From the NCBI GenBank assembly GCA_963798325.1, contig CAWCSS010000004.1, forward strand, positions 181,111 to 245,110: a DNA stretch of 64,000 bases, written 5' to 3'. Position 1 is the first letter of the stretch. Each line of letters begins with the position of its first letter. Shown here piece after piece: positions 10,781 through 19,256 of the stretch. The notes under the pieces were generated by a model. It saw only the letters and a program-made list of their open reading frames with translations, ran no database searches and was not told the origin of the DNA. The position numbers were made by a program, and so were the translations under genes. Origin of the DNA: Solirubrobacter sp963798325 (GTDB lineage: Bacteria > Actinomycetota > Thermoleophilia > Solirubrobacterales > Solirubrobacteraceae).

Positions 10781-10792
10781 GGAGCCGAGGTC

Positions 10793-11458
10793 GTGCCGGG
10801 CTCCGGGGACCGGGTGCCTGAGGTGGCGCCGGTCCCGCATCGTCTTGACTCCCCGCACGGTGGGGCCGCCGCCGACACGGCGGCCCCGAGCCGTGACGCC
10901 GCTTCGCTCGGCACCGACGGCGTGTCGTGGCCGGAGGAGCCGGAGCGCCGGACCGGCCTTGCCGCGGGCCCCGAGGCGGCCGGCGGGGCGGAGCGGCTGC
11001 GCCAGGAGGCGTTCGAGACCGCGTGGCGCTATCTCGCGCACCGGGAGCGCACAGAGGCCGAGCTCAGCTCGCGCCTGGAGCGCAACGACGTCGAGCCCGC
11101 GCTGATCGAGGAGGTGCTCGGCGAGCTGCGCGAGGGCGGCTACGTCGACGACGCCGGGTTCGCCAAGCGCTTCGCCGAGGACCGGCGCAACCTGGACGGC
11201 TGGGGCCAGGAGCGCATCGAGCGCCGGCTGCGGGAGCTCGGCGTGGACCGCGGGCACATCCAGGCGGCGCTGGCCGGCGACGAGGCGCACAGCGAGCTGG
11301 AGGCCGCCACGGCCCTGCTCGCGCGTCGCTTCCCGACGCCACCCGAGACGCCGAGGGATCGCGAGCGGGCGCTCGGGTTCCTGGTCCGCAAGGGCTACGA
11401 GCTCGAACTGGCGCACGATGCGCTGCGTCGCCATGGCGCTCTCACGCTCGATGGTTAG
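10793..11458 (+). CDS. recX: RecX, regulator of RecA
   Basis: The 221-residue protein binds and limits RecA filaments. The three-helix RecX repeats begin at about residue 63 (RLRQEAFETAWRYLAHRERT) and include GGYVDDAGFAKRFAEDRR and GFLVRKGYELELAHDALRR. The first 60 residues are low-complexity Ala/Gly/Pro-rich and unlike the family core, so a start inside that region is possible. GTG is preferred because AAGGAG lies 8 bases before it, on top of the recA stop codon. That arrangement implies coupling to recA translation. Confidence 0.88.
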   Translation: MPGSGDRVPEVAPVPHRLDSPHGGAAADTAAPSRDAASLGTDGVSWPEEPERRTGLAAGPEAAGGAERLRQEAFETAWRYLAHRERTEAELSSRLERNDVEPALIEEVLGELREGGYVDDAGFAKRFAEDRRNLDGWGQERIERRLRELGVDRGHIQAALAGDEAHSELEAATALLARRFPTPPETPRDRERALGFLVRKGYELELAHDALRRHGALTLDG

Positions 11459-11841
11459 CGATCACGATCGGTGGCGCGTTGCGTGTGGTCGGCTGCGGTA
11501 CTACGATCCGCCGAAGCGACAGACCGGGTTCTCATCGGACCCATTGAAACCAGCAGCAAACCTACGAATTTCCGAGCGAACTTCCAGCCAATTCAAGTGT
11601 TGACGGCCACGACGCACCATCCAGGGCGAGAACGCCCACCGAGCGGGCTCCCACGCCCGGCACGGACCCTTCGAACACTCACCTACGCCGCCATCTGAAC
11701 GCGGCGGCAACCGCTGCCGCCTTGAATGCTGATCCTCTCGCTCCGGGCTCCGGGCCGGACCCGATCTGCCGCCTCTGAAAAATCGAAGCATCGGATCTCG
11801 CCGCGCCCTGCAGGGCGGCGTACGGAGAGAGGACACGGACA
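11459..11841. other. Intergenic region between recX and rny, no convincing gene
   Basis: No reading frame here has family-like sequence or a good ribosome site. Two symmetric elements are visible: a hairpin with 7-base arms GGCGGCA/TGCCGCC at about 11702-11720, and the 12-base palindrome GCCCTGCAGGGC at 11805-11816, 26 bases before the rny start. This stretch is less GC-rich than its surroundings around 11540-11600 and probably contains the rny promoter, but no -35/-10 pair stands out. Confidence 0.4.
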
Positions 11842-13305
11842 ATGGAAATCGTGATCGCGGCGGTCGTGCTTGCGGCCGGCCTGGTGATCGCGGCGGCGCT
11901 GCTGGTCAAGCGAGCCCCCGGGCTCGCTGCGGCCGGACCAGGCTCGTCGACGCTTGCCGGGACGGCGAGCACCGCCAAGAAGGCCGCGAGCGACGCGGCC
12001 GAGGTGGACGACGCCTACGCCCGTCGCCAGGAGATCGGGCGCATGGAGGAGCGCCTGGTGTCACGCGAGGAGGCCCTGGGCGCACGCGCCGCCGAGCTCG
12101 ACGCCCGCGAGGAGCAGCTGCGCCGCAGCGACGAGGAGGCCCACCAGGCCCACGAACGCCATGTGCGCGCGCTGGAGCGGGTGTCGGGGATCTCCGCCTC
12201 GCAGGCCAAGCAGCTCCTGCTCAAGGAGCTCGAGGACCAGATCCGCCACGATTCCGCCCGCCTCGTCCGCCAGATCGAGGAGGAGACCAAGCGCGACGCC
12301 GACCGCCGCGTGCGCAACATCCTCGCGGTCGTGATGCAGCGCCTCGCCGCCGGCCACGCGGCGGAGACGACGGTCAGCGTCGTCCAGCTCCCCGCCGACG
12401 ACATGAAGGGCCGCATCATCGGCCGTGAGGGCCGCAACATCCGTGCCCTGGAGCACCTCACGGGCGTCGATTTCATCATCGACGACACGCCCAACGCCGT
12501 GATCCTGTCCGGCTTCGACGGCGTGCGCCGCGAGATCGCCCGCATGACGCTGGAGAAGCTGCTCTCCGACGGCCGCATCCACCCGGCGCGGATCGAGGAG
12601 ACCTACTACCAGGCGAAATCGGAGCTCGAGGCCCACATCGTGGAGTCCGGCGAGCAGGCGGCGCTGGACGCCAACGTCCAGGGCCTGGACGCCGAGCTGA
12701 TCCGCATCCTCGGCCGCCTCAAGTACCGGACCAGCTACGGCCAGAACGTGCTCGCGCACTCGATCGAATGCGCCCACCTGGCCGCGATGATGGCCGAGGA
12801 GCTCGGCGCCTCGCCCAAGACCGCCCGCCGGGCCGCGCTCCTGCACGACATCGGCAAGGCCGTCAGCCACGAGATCGAGGGCCCGCACGCGCTCGTCGGC
12901 GGCGACCTCGCCCGGCGCCACGGCGAGACCGAGGCCGTCGCCCACGCGATGGAGGCCCACCACAACGAGGTCGAGCCCCAGACGGTCGAAGCCGTGCTCG
13001 TGCAGGCGGCCGACGCCCTCAGCGGCGCCCGCCCGGGCGCTCGCGGCGAGTCGCTGGAGCAGTACGTCAAGCGCCTGCGCGACCTCGAGCAGATCGCCAC
13101 GCGCCACGACGGCGTCGACAAGGTGTACGCGATGCAGGCCGGCCGCGAGATCCGCGTCATGGTCATGCCCGGCACGCTCGACGACGACGGCGCGGTGCTG
13201 CTCAGTCATGAGATCGCCCGCGAGATCGAGCAGGAGCTCGAGTACCCGGGCCAGATCAAGGTGACGGTGATCCGGGAGTCGCGCGCGACCGACTACGCTC
13301 GTTAG
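11842..13305 (+). CDS. rny: Ribonuclease Y
   Basis: A 487-residue membrane-anchored endoribonuclease that initiates mRNA decay. An N-terminal membrane helix (about 4-25) is followed by a long charged coiled coil (about 55-150). A KH RNA-binding domain carries GRIIGREGRNIRALE, and an HD domain carries the metal-binding LLHDIGKAVSHE with a downstream HHNEVEPQT segment. Length and domain order match Firmicutes RNase Y. Many actinobacteria rely on RNase E instead, so its presence is taxonomically informative. miaB follows 4 bases after the stop, implying one transcript. Confidence 0.95.
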   Translation: MEIVIAAVVLAAGLVIAAALLVKRAPGLAAAGPGSSTLAGTASTAKKAASDAAEVDDAYARRQEIGRMEERLVSREEALGARAAELDAREEQLRRSDEEAHQAHERHVRALERVSGISASQAKQLLLKELEDQIRHDSARLVRQIEEETKRDADRRVRNILAVVMQRLAAGHAAETTVSVVQLPADDMKGRIIGREGRNIRALEHLTGVDFIIDDTPNAVILSGFDGVRREIARMTLEKLLSDGRIHPARIEETYYQAKSELEAHIVESGEQAALDANVQGLDAELIRILGRLKYRTSYGQNVLAHSIECAHLAAMMAEELGASPKTARRAALLHDIGKAVSHEIEGPHALVGGDLARRHGETEAVAHAMEAHHNEVEPQTVEAVLVQAADALSGARPGARGESLEQYVKRLRDLEQIATRHDGVDKVYAMQAGREIRVMVMPGTLDDDGAVLLSHEIAREIEQELEYPGQIKVTVIRESRATDYAR

Positions 13306-13309
13306 CCCT

Positions 13310-14629
13310 GTGAAGCGGTTTCACGTCACCACCTTCGGGTGCCAGATGAACGAGCACGACTCCGAGCGGATGAAGGGGATGCTCGAGTCGCTCGGCTACG
13401 CCGAGGTGCCCGAGCGCGAGGAAGCGGACCTGATCCTCTTCAACACCTGCTCGATCCGCGAGAAGGCCGACGAGCGCTTCACCTCGTACCTGTATGAGGC
13501 GCGCAAGCTCAAACGCGCCGACCCCGAGCGCGTGATCGGCGTCGGCGGCTGCTGGGCGCAGTCGATGAAGGACGAGGTGTTCCGGCAGTTCCCGTTCGTC
13601 GACGTGGCCTTCGGGCCTGGCCAGGTCCACAAGCTGGCCGAGTTTCTGACCTCCGACTCGCTGACCGCCCAGGGCTTCTTCGAATTCGAGGGCTTCACCG
13701 GGCATCTGCCCGGCAAGCGCGCCCGTGACGTCCACGCGTGGGTCCAGATCAGCGCCGGCTGCAACATGAAGTGCTCGTTCTGCATCGTGCCGACCACCCG
13801 CGGCCGCGAGGTCTCGCGGCCGTTCGAGGAGCTCGTCGAGGAGGTGCGCGTGCTCGCCGCCGAGGGCGTGCGCGAGGTCACGCTGCTCGGCCAGAACGTC
13901 AACTCCTACGGCACCCGCCTGCGCCCGCAGCCGCGCAGGTTCTCCGAGTTGCTGCACGCGATCGACGCGCTGCCGGGGATCGAGCGGATCCGCTACACGA
14001 GCCCGCACCCCGCGCACATGACCGAGGACGTCATCCGCGCCCACGCGGAGCTCCCGACCGTCTGCCAGCACATCCACCTGCCGCTGCAGTCGGGTTCCAC
14101 GCGGCTGTTGAAGCGGATGCGCCGCACCTACGGTCGCGAGCGCTTCCTGGACCGCGTGGCGCTGATCCGCGAGCACGTCCCGGACTGCGCGCTGACCACG
14201 GACATCATCGTCGGCTTCCCGGGGGAGACCGAGGCCGACTTCCGGGAGACCCTGGAGGTCGTGGAGGAGGTCGGGTTCGACGGGGCGTTCACGTTCATCT
14301 ACTCGCCTCGCCGCGACACCGAGGCGGCCGAGTTCGTGTCCGAGTTCGTCGATCACGAGGTCGCGGTGGAGCGCATGGAGCGGCTCGTCGCCGTCGTCCA
14401 GCGGCGCGCCCGCGAGCGCGCCCAGCGCTTCGTCGGCCGGACGCTGGACGTCCTGGTCGAGGGTCACTCGCGCCACGACCCATCTCGTCTGCGCGGGCGC
14501 ACGTCGCACAACAAGGTCGTCAACTTCGACGGTCTCGCCGCACCCGGCGAGATCGTCGGCGTGGAGATCACCGCGGCCACCAGCCAGTCGCTCTCGGGCA
14601 GCGAGTCGCTGCTCTCAAGAGCCGCTTGA
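13310..14629 (+). CDS. miaB: tRNA-2-methylthio-N6-dimethylallyladenosine synthase MiaB
   Basis: A 439-residue radical SAM methylthiotransferase acting on i6A37 of tRNAs. The N-terminal domain carries the auxiliary cluster ligands C11 (FGCQMN), C47 (NTCSIR) and C81 (GGCWAQ). The radical SAM core has C151/C155/C158 in AGCNMKCSFC, and the C-terminal TRAM domain ends near GLAAPGEIVGVEITAATS. The substrate-forming enzyme gene miaA lies 6 kb downstream. GTG start 4 bases after the rny stop. The sequence TTGACA overlaps its stop codon, but no -10 element follows at the right distance. Confidence 0.96.
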   Translation: MKRFHVTTFGCQMNEHDSERMKGMLESLGYAEVPEREEADLILFNTCSIREKADERFTSYLYEARKLKRADPERVIGVGGCWAQSMKDEVFRQFPFVDVAFGPGQVHKLAEFLTSDSLTAQGFFEFEGFTGHLPGKRARDVHAWVQISAGCNMKCSFCIVPTTRGREVSRPFEELVEEVRVLAAEGVREVTLLGQNVNSYGTRLRPQPRRFSELLHAIDALPGIERIRYTSPHPAHMTEDVIRAHAELPTVCQHIHLPLQSGSTRLLKRMRRTYGRERFLDRVALIREHVPDCALTTDIIVGFPGETEADFRETLEVVEEVGFDGAFTFIYSPRRDTEAAEFVSEFVDHEVAVERMERLVAVVQRRARERAQRFVGRTLDVLVEGHSRHDPSRLRGRTSHNKVVNFDGLAAPGEIVGVEITAATSQSLSGSESLLSRAA

Positions 14630-14659
14630 CATAAAAACCCACGCCGGGACGGCGCTCCA

Positions 14660-14671
14660 GAACCTGCGTTC
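14660..14671. promoter_or_regulatory. LexA-type box, distal copy, upstream of the radical SAM gene
   Basis: GAACCTGCGTTC matches GAAC-N4-GTTC exactly. It starts 33 bases before a second exact match, about three helical turns, placing both on the same DNA face. It lies in the 69-base gap between miaB and the radical SAM gene. Confidence 0.6.
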
Positions 14672-14692
14672 GCATCCGTCCGATCACCGTGC

Positions 14693-14704
14693 GAACATGT
14701 GTTC
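14693..14704. promoter_or_regulatory. LexA-type box overlapping the radical SAM start codon
   Basis: GAACATGTGTTC, flanked by C and G to give CGAAC-N4-GTTCG. It spans the GTG initiation codon at 14699, so a bound repressor would block both transcription and the translation start region. With the distal copy it forms a two-site operator. Confidence 0.62.
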
Positions 14705-15745
14705 GTGCGCTGGGCATCGCAATCGATCACCGAGGACGACGCGGGCCGCCTGCCGGGTGTGGGGGACACCGTGGTCCGCCGCTTCGACGCCCCAGAAGCG
14801 CTGGACACCCGCTTCCACGAGGTCCGCACCAAGTCGGCGCTGAACCGCGTCCCGGCGGCCTCGAGGCTGCCGTTCGCCTGGACCGTCAACCCGTACAGAG
14901 GGTGCTCGCATGCGTGTGTCTACTGCTTCGCGCGTCCGACGCACGAGTACCTGGACCTCGGCGCGGGGCGGGACTTCGAGCGCGAGATCGTGGTCAAGGT
15001 CAACGTGCCCGAGGTGCTGCGGGCCGAGTTGAAGCGACCGTCATGGCAGGGTGAGACCGTGGCGCTCGGGACCAACACGGACCCGTATCAGTGGGTGGAG
15101 GGCCGCTACAAGCTCATGCGCGGCATCTGGGAGGCGCTGCGGGACTTCCGCAACCCGTGCTCCATCCTCACCAAGTCGCCGCTGCTGCTGCGTGATCTGG
15201 ACCTGCTGAAGGAGATCGCGCAGGTGGCGGACGTCAGCGCGTGCCTGTCGGTGCCGACGCTGGAGGAGAAGGCGTGGCGGGCGACGGAGCCGCACACGCC
15301 GCACCCGCGGGCGCGGCTGGAGGCGGTCGCCGAGCTCAACCGCAACGGGATCCCGACCGGCGTGCTGATCGCGCCGCTGATGCCCGGCGTCAACGACGCG
15401 CCGGAGGACGTGGCCAGGATCATCGAGCTGGCGACCGAGGCCAAGGCGACCTACATCGGCGGCCAGACGCTGTTCCTGCGCGGCGCGGTCCGCGAGCTGT
15501 TCTTCGCGTGGCTCCACGAGCACCGCCCCGACCTCGTCGAGCGCTACGAGCGCCTCTACGCCAAGAGCGGCTACCTGTCGGCGGGCGAGCGCCACAAGGT
15601 CGAGATCGCGGCCGGCGCGCCATGGTTGCGCACGATGGACCGCGACCCGTACCGCCATCGCCACCGTGGGCCGCGGCGACCGGCGCAGGCGCCGCTGATG
15701 CCCACGCCGCTCGCCCGCCCGCCCAAGCAGGAGTCGCTGTTTTGA
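14699..15745 (+). CDS. Rv2578c-family radical SAM protein
   Basis: The protein has 348 residues. The radical SAM cluster motif is C69/C73/C76 in RGCSHACVYC, followed by FARPTHEYL, and the strand SAM-binding segment VALGTNTDPYQ is intact. The family resembles spore photoproduct lyase-like radical SAM proteins but its substrate is unknown. The GTG start lies inside a LexA-type box. A second exact box sits 33 bases upstream, so I infer that the gene is DNA-damage induced, which would fit a role in repair. The C-terminus is basic (RHRHRGPRRP). It converges on the alkaline phosphatase gene across a strong hairpin. Confidence 0.88.
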   Translation: MFVRWASQSITEDDAGRLPGVGDTVVRRFDAPEALDTRFHEVRTKSALNRVPAASRLPFAWTVNPYRGCSHACVYCFARPTHEYLDLGAGRDFEREIVVKVNVPEVLRAELKRPSWQGETVALGTNTDPYQWVEGRYKLMRGIWEALRDFRNPCSILTKSPLLLRDLDLLKEIAQVADVSACLSVPTLEEKAWRATEPHTPHPRARLEAVAELNRNGIPTGVLIAPLMPGVNDAPEDVARIIELATEAKATYIGGQTLFLRGAVRELFFAWLHEHRPDLVERYERLYAKSGYLSAGERHKVEIAAGAPWLRTMDRDPYRHRHRGPRRPAQAPLMPTPLARPPKQESLF

Positions 15746-15782
15746 GCGGGCAGGCGCGTTGGCGCTCGACGTCGACGCGAGT

Positions 15783-15817
15783 GTCGAGTTTCACAAGCGG
15801 GCGTTGTGAAACTCGAC
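15783..15817. terminator. Bidirectional hairpin between convergent genes
   Basis: Perfect 14-base arms GTCGAGTTTCACAA and TTGTGAAACTCGAC around a 7-base loop, with further GCGA/TCGC pairing outside. It lies between the radical SAM stop (plus) and the alkaline phosphatase stop (minus) and can serve both. Confidence 0.7.
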
Positions 15818-15831
15818 GGTCGCGCATCAGG

Positions 15832-17640
15832 TCACGGAGCGGTGGTGGAGAGGGTGAGCGTGAGCGTCTTGGCGTAGGCGCCCGTGCGCAGCGGCTCGTC
15901 GGCCGCGATCGACTGCTTGAACTCGATCGGCACGGCGTCGTTGGACACCGGGCCGGTGTAGGTCACCAGGCCGGTCGGGGCGGCCGAGCCGCCCACCGGG
16001 GCGAACGCGCCCGTCTTCGCGCGGGCCTGGAGCGGTGTCGCCAGGGCGAAGGTGCCGTTGACGAGCCTGCCGGTGTTCGACGTGCTCGGATCGGCGATCG
16101 AGAGCGACGCGTCGGCGGCCGAGGAGATCACGTTGGCCGTCATGGTCGCGGTGTAGTCGCTGGCGACGCCCGGGGTGAACGGGGCGAACGCGGCCGGCGC
16201 GCCGACCGTCAGCGCCAGGGTGGCCGGGACGGAGCCGCCGACGTCGCCGCCGACCGGCGTGGCGGTCGCCGGGCCGTCGCCGGTCTGGGTGTTGGTCAGG
16301 ATCGGGAACAGCTCGGTCTGGTCGAGCGTGCCGACGATGTCGGCGGCGCGCGGGCCGGCGCCGAAGACCGGGACGGTCGAGCCCGTGTGCGCCTGCGAGC
16401 CGCTCACCGGAGCGGTGCCGTAGGCGATGCGGATCGGCTGGCCGTCGACGGTCTGCAGGGTGGTGTAGGCGCCGCGCGGCACCTGGGAGACCGGGATGAT
16501 CTGCGAGGTGTGCGAGTGGTCGGCGGTGACCAGGACCAGGGTCTCCGGGTGCTCGCGCTGGAACGCCTGGGCGACGCCGATCGCGTCGTCCATGCCCAGC
16601 AGCTCGCCGATCTGGCCGCAGGCGTCGGCGGAGTGGTCGCGCTTGTCGATCGAGGCGCCCTCGACCTGCAGCACGAAGCCCTTCGGGTTGCCCTGCAGCA
16701 GCGAGATCGCCTTGGTCGTCATCTCGGCCAGCGTCGGCTCGGTGCCGCGGGCGGACGGCGTGCACTTCGTGGTGGCCGAGCCGGCGCCCGCGTCGGACGC
16801 GATCAGCGGGCTGAACTCGGTCGTCATGTTCGAGTCGTGGAAGAGGCCGAGCAGGCGCTCGCCCGGGGCCAGCGACGTGACGGCGTTCATGTCGGCCTCG
16901 GTGGCGACGTACTTGTAGCCCTTGTCCTGGGTCGCGTAGTCGATGACGTTGCGCGTTCCGCCCGCGTCCAGCGGCTGCAGGTAGCGGGCGCGGCCGCCGC
17001 CGAGCACGACGTCGAACTTCTCGTCGGCCTGCTGCTCGGCGATCGAGCCGAGGCCGCCCGCGGCCTTGGTCTCGGCCGGGCAGCTCGTGCGGGTGTCGTT
17101 GGGGCCCTGGCAGGCGCGCTGGGAGATGTGCGACGACGGGCCGGCGGGCGTGGCGTCGGTGATCTCGGCGGTGGAGACGTTGCCCGTGGCCAGGCCGCGG
17201 TCGCGCGCGATCTCCATGTAGGTCTTGAAGTTGGTGCCCGGGACGGTGACGCCGGCGCTCGGGCCCTGGCCCAGGCGACCATCGAGCGTCTTGATGCCGC
17301 TCGACCACGCGGAGGCGGTCGGGGCGGAGTCCGGCACGTAGTTCGGCGGGTATGGCGGAGCCGCGGCCGGCCCGACGTTGTAGGTGGTGACGTCGCCGCG
17401 CAGCTTGAGCGCGTCCATGTTCAGGCGGCCGGTGGCGCCCTTGCCGTAGTAGCGGCCGGACGTCACCTCCTGCTCGCCCATGCCGTCGCCGATGAACAGA
17501 ATGATGTTCTTGGGCTTGGCGGTGTTGATCGAGGCCTTGATCTCGGCGCTCTTGTCCGGCCCGGACTGGGCCACGGCCACCGCTCCAGCACACGTGGCGA
17601 GCCCGACCATCGCCACGGTTCCGACGCGCAATGCGCGCAT
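15832..17640 (-). CDS. Secreted alkaline phosphatase, PhoA family
   Basis: A 602-residue exported phosphomonoesterase. The signal peptide (MRALRVGTVAMVGLATCAGA) ends about residue 25. Metal ligand D52 lies in FIGDGMG, the nucleophile is S105 in DSAPTASAWSSG, and downstream metal-site motifs VEGASIDKRDHS and TADHSHT are present. About 130 residues after the catalytic domain form an Ig-like beta domain, making it longer than E. coli PhoA (about 470). The start is fixed by AGGAGGA placed 5 bases before the ATG; an upstream in-frame start would lose the signal peptide. A phosphate-starvation operator candidate lies about 64 bases upstream. Confidence 0.92.
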   Translation of the reverse strand: MRALRVGTVAMVGLATCAGAVAVAQSGPDKSAEIKASINTAKPKNIILFIGDGMGEQEVTSGRYYGKGATGRLNMDALKLRGDVTTYNVGPAAAPPYPPNYVPDSAPTASAWSSGIKTLDGRLGQGPSAGVTVPGTNFKTYMEIARDRGLATGNVSTAEITDATPAGPSSHISQRACQGPNDTRTSCPAETKAAGGLGSIAEQQADEKFDVVLGGGRARYLQPLDAGGTRNVIDYATQDKGYKYVATEADMNAVTSLAPGERLLGLFHDSNMTTEFSPLIASDAGAGSATTKCTPSARGTEPTLAEMTTKAISLLQGNPKGFVLQVEGASIDKRDHSADACGQIGELLGMDDAIGVAQAFQREHPETLVLVTADHSHTSQIIPVSQVPRGAYTTLQTVDGQPIRIAYGTAPVSGSQAHTGSTVPVFGAGPRAADIVGTLDQTELFPILTNTQTGDGPATATPVGGDVGGSVPATLALTVGAPAAFAPFTPGVASDYTATMTANVISSAADASLSIADPSTSNTGRLVNGTFALATPLQARAKTGAFAPVGGSAAPTGLVTYTGPVSNDAVPIEFKQSIAADEPLRTGAYAKTLTLTLSTTAP

Positions 17641-17703
17641 CCGTTCCTCCTCTTGCCTGTAGTGGATCCCTCCGGCCCAGGACCCTGGCGGGTAAAAGCC
17701 CCG

Positions 17704-17725
17704 CACACGTGAACGAATCGTGATC
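17704..17725 (-). promoter_or_regulatory. Possible PHO box upstream of alkaline phosphatase
   Basis: On the minus strand two 11-base direct units follow each other, GATCACGATTC and GTTCACGTGTG. Both match the G-T-TCAC core and 11-base period of Streptomyces PhoP boxes. They end 64 bases before the phosphatase ATG. Two units are few, so this is suggestive only. Confidence 0.35.
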
Positions 17726-17774
17726 ACCGCCACGCGGCTGAAACCGGGCGCGTCGAGACGGGCCGGCTCACGCC

Positions 17775-17951
17775 GTGCCCCGACTCCGTCGACCACCCAT
17801 CGCTCCGAACGCGCGATCCCTGACCGTCCGGACCGCGCAGCGCGCGCGCCGGGCGTGGTGGGAGCTCGTGCTCTCGGTCCCGAGCGTGTTCCTGACCCTG
17901 ACCGTCTACTTCGGCGTCGGCGCGCCGGTGCGGATCGCCGCGCGAGCGTGA
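17775..17951 (+). CDS. Possible small membrane protein (58 residues)
   Basis: A GTG-initiated frame with a basic N-terminus (RTAQRARRAWWE) followed by one hydrophobic helix (LVLSVPSVFLTLTVYFGV) and a short tail. It occupies the gap between two minus-strand genes. The positive-inside layout is typical of small single-span proteins. No family is recognised, no good ribosome site is seen, and in this GC-rich DNA a frame of this length can arise by chance. It could also be a remnant of a larger membrane protein. Confidence 0.3.
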   Translation: MPRLRRPPIAPNARSLTVRTAQRARRAWWELVLSVPSVFLTLTVYFGVGAPVRIAARA

Positions 17952-17982
17952 CGGTGGCGCTCGGCGCGGCGGGAGGGCTGGC

Positions 17983-18444
17983 TCAGGCCCGGGCGCGCTC
18001 TTTGGCGATGAACTTGTCCAGCCCCGCCTTGGCCGTCCCGCCGACTTTGCGGCGCAGCAACGGCGTCCAGCCGAGGGCCAGGCCCTTCGGGCCCAGCGCC
18101 TGCCGCGACCATGTCCAGAAGCTGAACTCGTCGATGTGGTCGACGATCAGCCCGTCGGCGAACCTGAACGTCGCCCGCACGTCATTGACCACCGGGCGGC
18201 CGGTGGCGGAGAAGGTGTAGGTGGCGATCCAGCGCGCCGACGCATCGTCGTGCGCGGCCAGCTCGACCTTCAGATCGCGCGCGGTGCGCGTGAGCATCCG
18301 CCACATCGCACCGGCCTCGGCACCGGTCAGATCGCCGAAGACGGGATCGCGGAAGTGGCCGTCCGGGGCGTAGGCGGCAGCCATCGCCACGCCGTCACGG
18401 CGGTCGAAGGCGGCGTAGAACCGCTCGATCAGGTCGGCGCTCAT
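17983..18444 (-). CDS. SnoaL-like / NTF2-fold protein
   Basis: The protein has 153 residues with the cone-shaped NTF2-like fold signature: N-terminal helix ADLIERFYAAFDRRDGVAMA, then YAPDGHFRDPVFGDLTG and a late FRFADGLIVDHIDEFSFW strand pair. Members act as small-molecule isomerases, hydrolases or binding proteins; the substrate cannot be told. It has a C-terminal helix rich in Lys/Arg. The gene ends 344 bases before the alkaline phosphatase start on the same strand and starts 18 bases after the SDR stop, so it may be the last gene of the FIST-SDR unit. Confidence 0.75.
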   Translation of the reverse strand: MSADLIERFYAAFDRRDGVAMAAAYAPDGHFRDPVFGDLTGAEAGAMWRMLTRTARDLKVELAAHDDASARWIATYTFSATGRPVVNDVRATFRFADGLIVDHIDEFSFWTWSRQALGPKGLALGWTPLLRRKVGGTAKAGLDKFIAKERARA

Positions 18445-18462
18445 GCCACCAGCCTGCCAGAT

Positions 18463-19256
18463 CTACCGTTTGCCGGTCTGGCCGCGGCCGATCGCGTCGG
18501 ACGTCGACACCGCGCCGAGCTTGCGCTGGATCGAGCCGATCGGACCGGGGGCCAGTGACGAGAGGACCGTCCCCGCGCGCAGTGACAGCGGCGCGACGTC
18601 GAGCTCCGCGCGGTTCTGCTCGATCGCCTTGATCACCGCGCGGGCGACGTCCTCCGGCGTCTTGGTGCCGACGAACGGCGGCAGCTTGGCGCCGGACTCG
18701 TGGAACATGCCGGCGTCGCGGATGAACCCCGGCAGGATCACGGACACGCCCACGTTCTTGGACGCGAGGTCCTCGCGCAGCGCCAGCCCGAACCCGCGCA
18801 GGCCGAACTTGGTCGCCGAATAGACCGAGCTGCCGGGCGGCGCGGCCTTACCCGAGAGCGAGGACATGAAGACGAGATGCCCGCGGCCACGCTGCGACCA
18901 TCTGGGCGGCGAGCGTGTGCGCGAGCAGCATCGGCGCACGCAGGTTGACGGTCAGCGCGCGGTCGATCTCCTCGACGCTGAACGAGTTCAGCCGGCCCGC
19001 TGCCCGGCAGCGCGGCGTTGGCGACGAGCACGTCGATCTCGCCCGCCTGCTCGAGCACCCGCTCGGGCGCGTCCGGCACCGAGAGGTCGGCCTCGATCGC
19101 ACGGCCGCCGATCTCGCTCGCGAGCGGCTCGAGCACCTCCATCCGCCGCCCGGTGACGGTCAGCGTCGCGCCACGCTCGGCGAGCGCCCGCGCGATCGCC
19201 TGCCCGAGCCCGCCGGTCGCCCCGGTCAGAAGGACACGCGCACCATCGAGGTTCAT
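18463..19256 (-). pseudogene. Short-chain dehydrogenase/reductase, two frameshifts
   Basis: Pieces in three frames join into one classical SDR of about 263 residues: NAD(P) motif TGATGGLGQAIA near the N-terminus, NAA motif VANAALPGSG, then VNLRAPMLLAHTLAAQM, catalytic SSLSGKAAPPGSSVYSATKFG (Ser, Tyr-x3-Lys), and LPGFIRDAG. The frame changes near 19004 (one extra base in a G run) and near 18897 (one extra base); the total length is 3n+2, as expected for two insertions. All catalytic residues are preserved, so the gene was functional until very recently or the sequence contains errors. The start codon overlaps the stop of the FIST gene (ATGA). Confidence 0.8.

Noticed and set aside
11501..11842. 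Possible minus-strand gene in the recX-rny gap
   Set aside because: Arg/Pro/Gly-rich translation with no family pattern, no ribosome site, and overlap with the likely rny promoter.
14626..14654. TTGACA -35 box overlapping the miaB stop as promoter of the radical SAM gene
   Set aside because: The bases 17 positions downstream (ACGGCG) do not resemble a -10 element.
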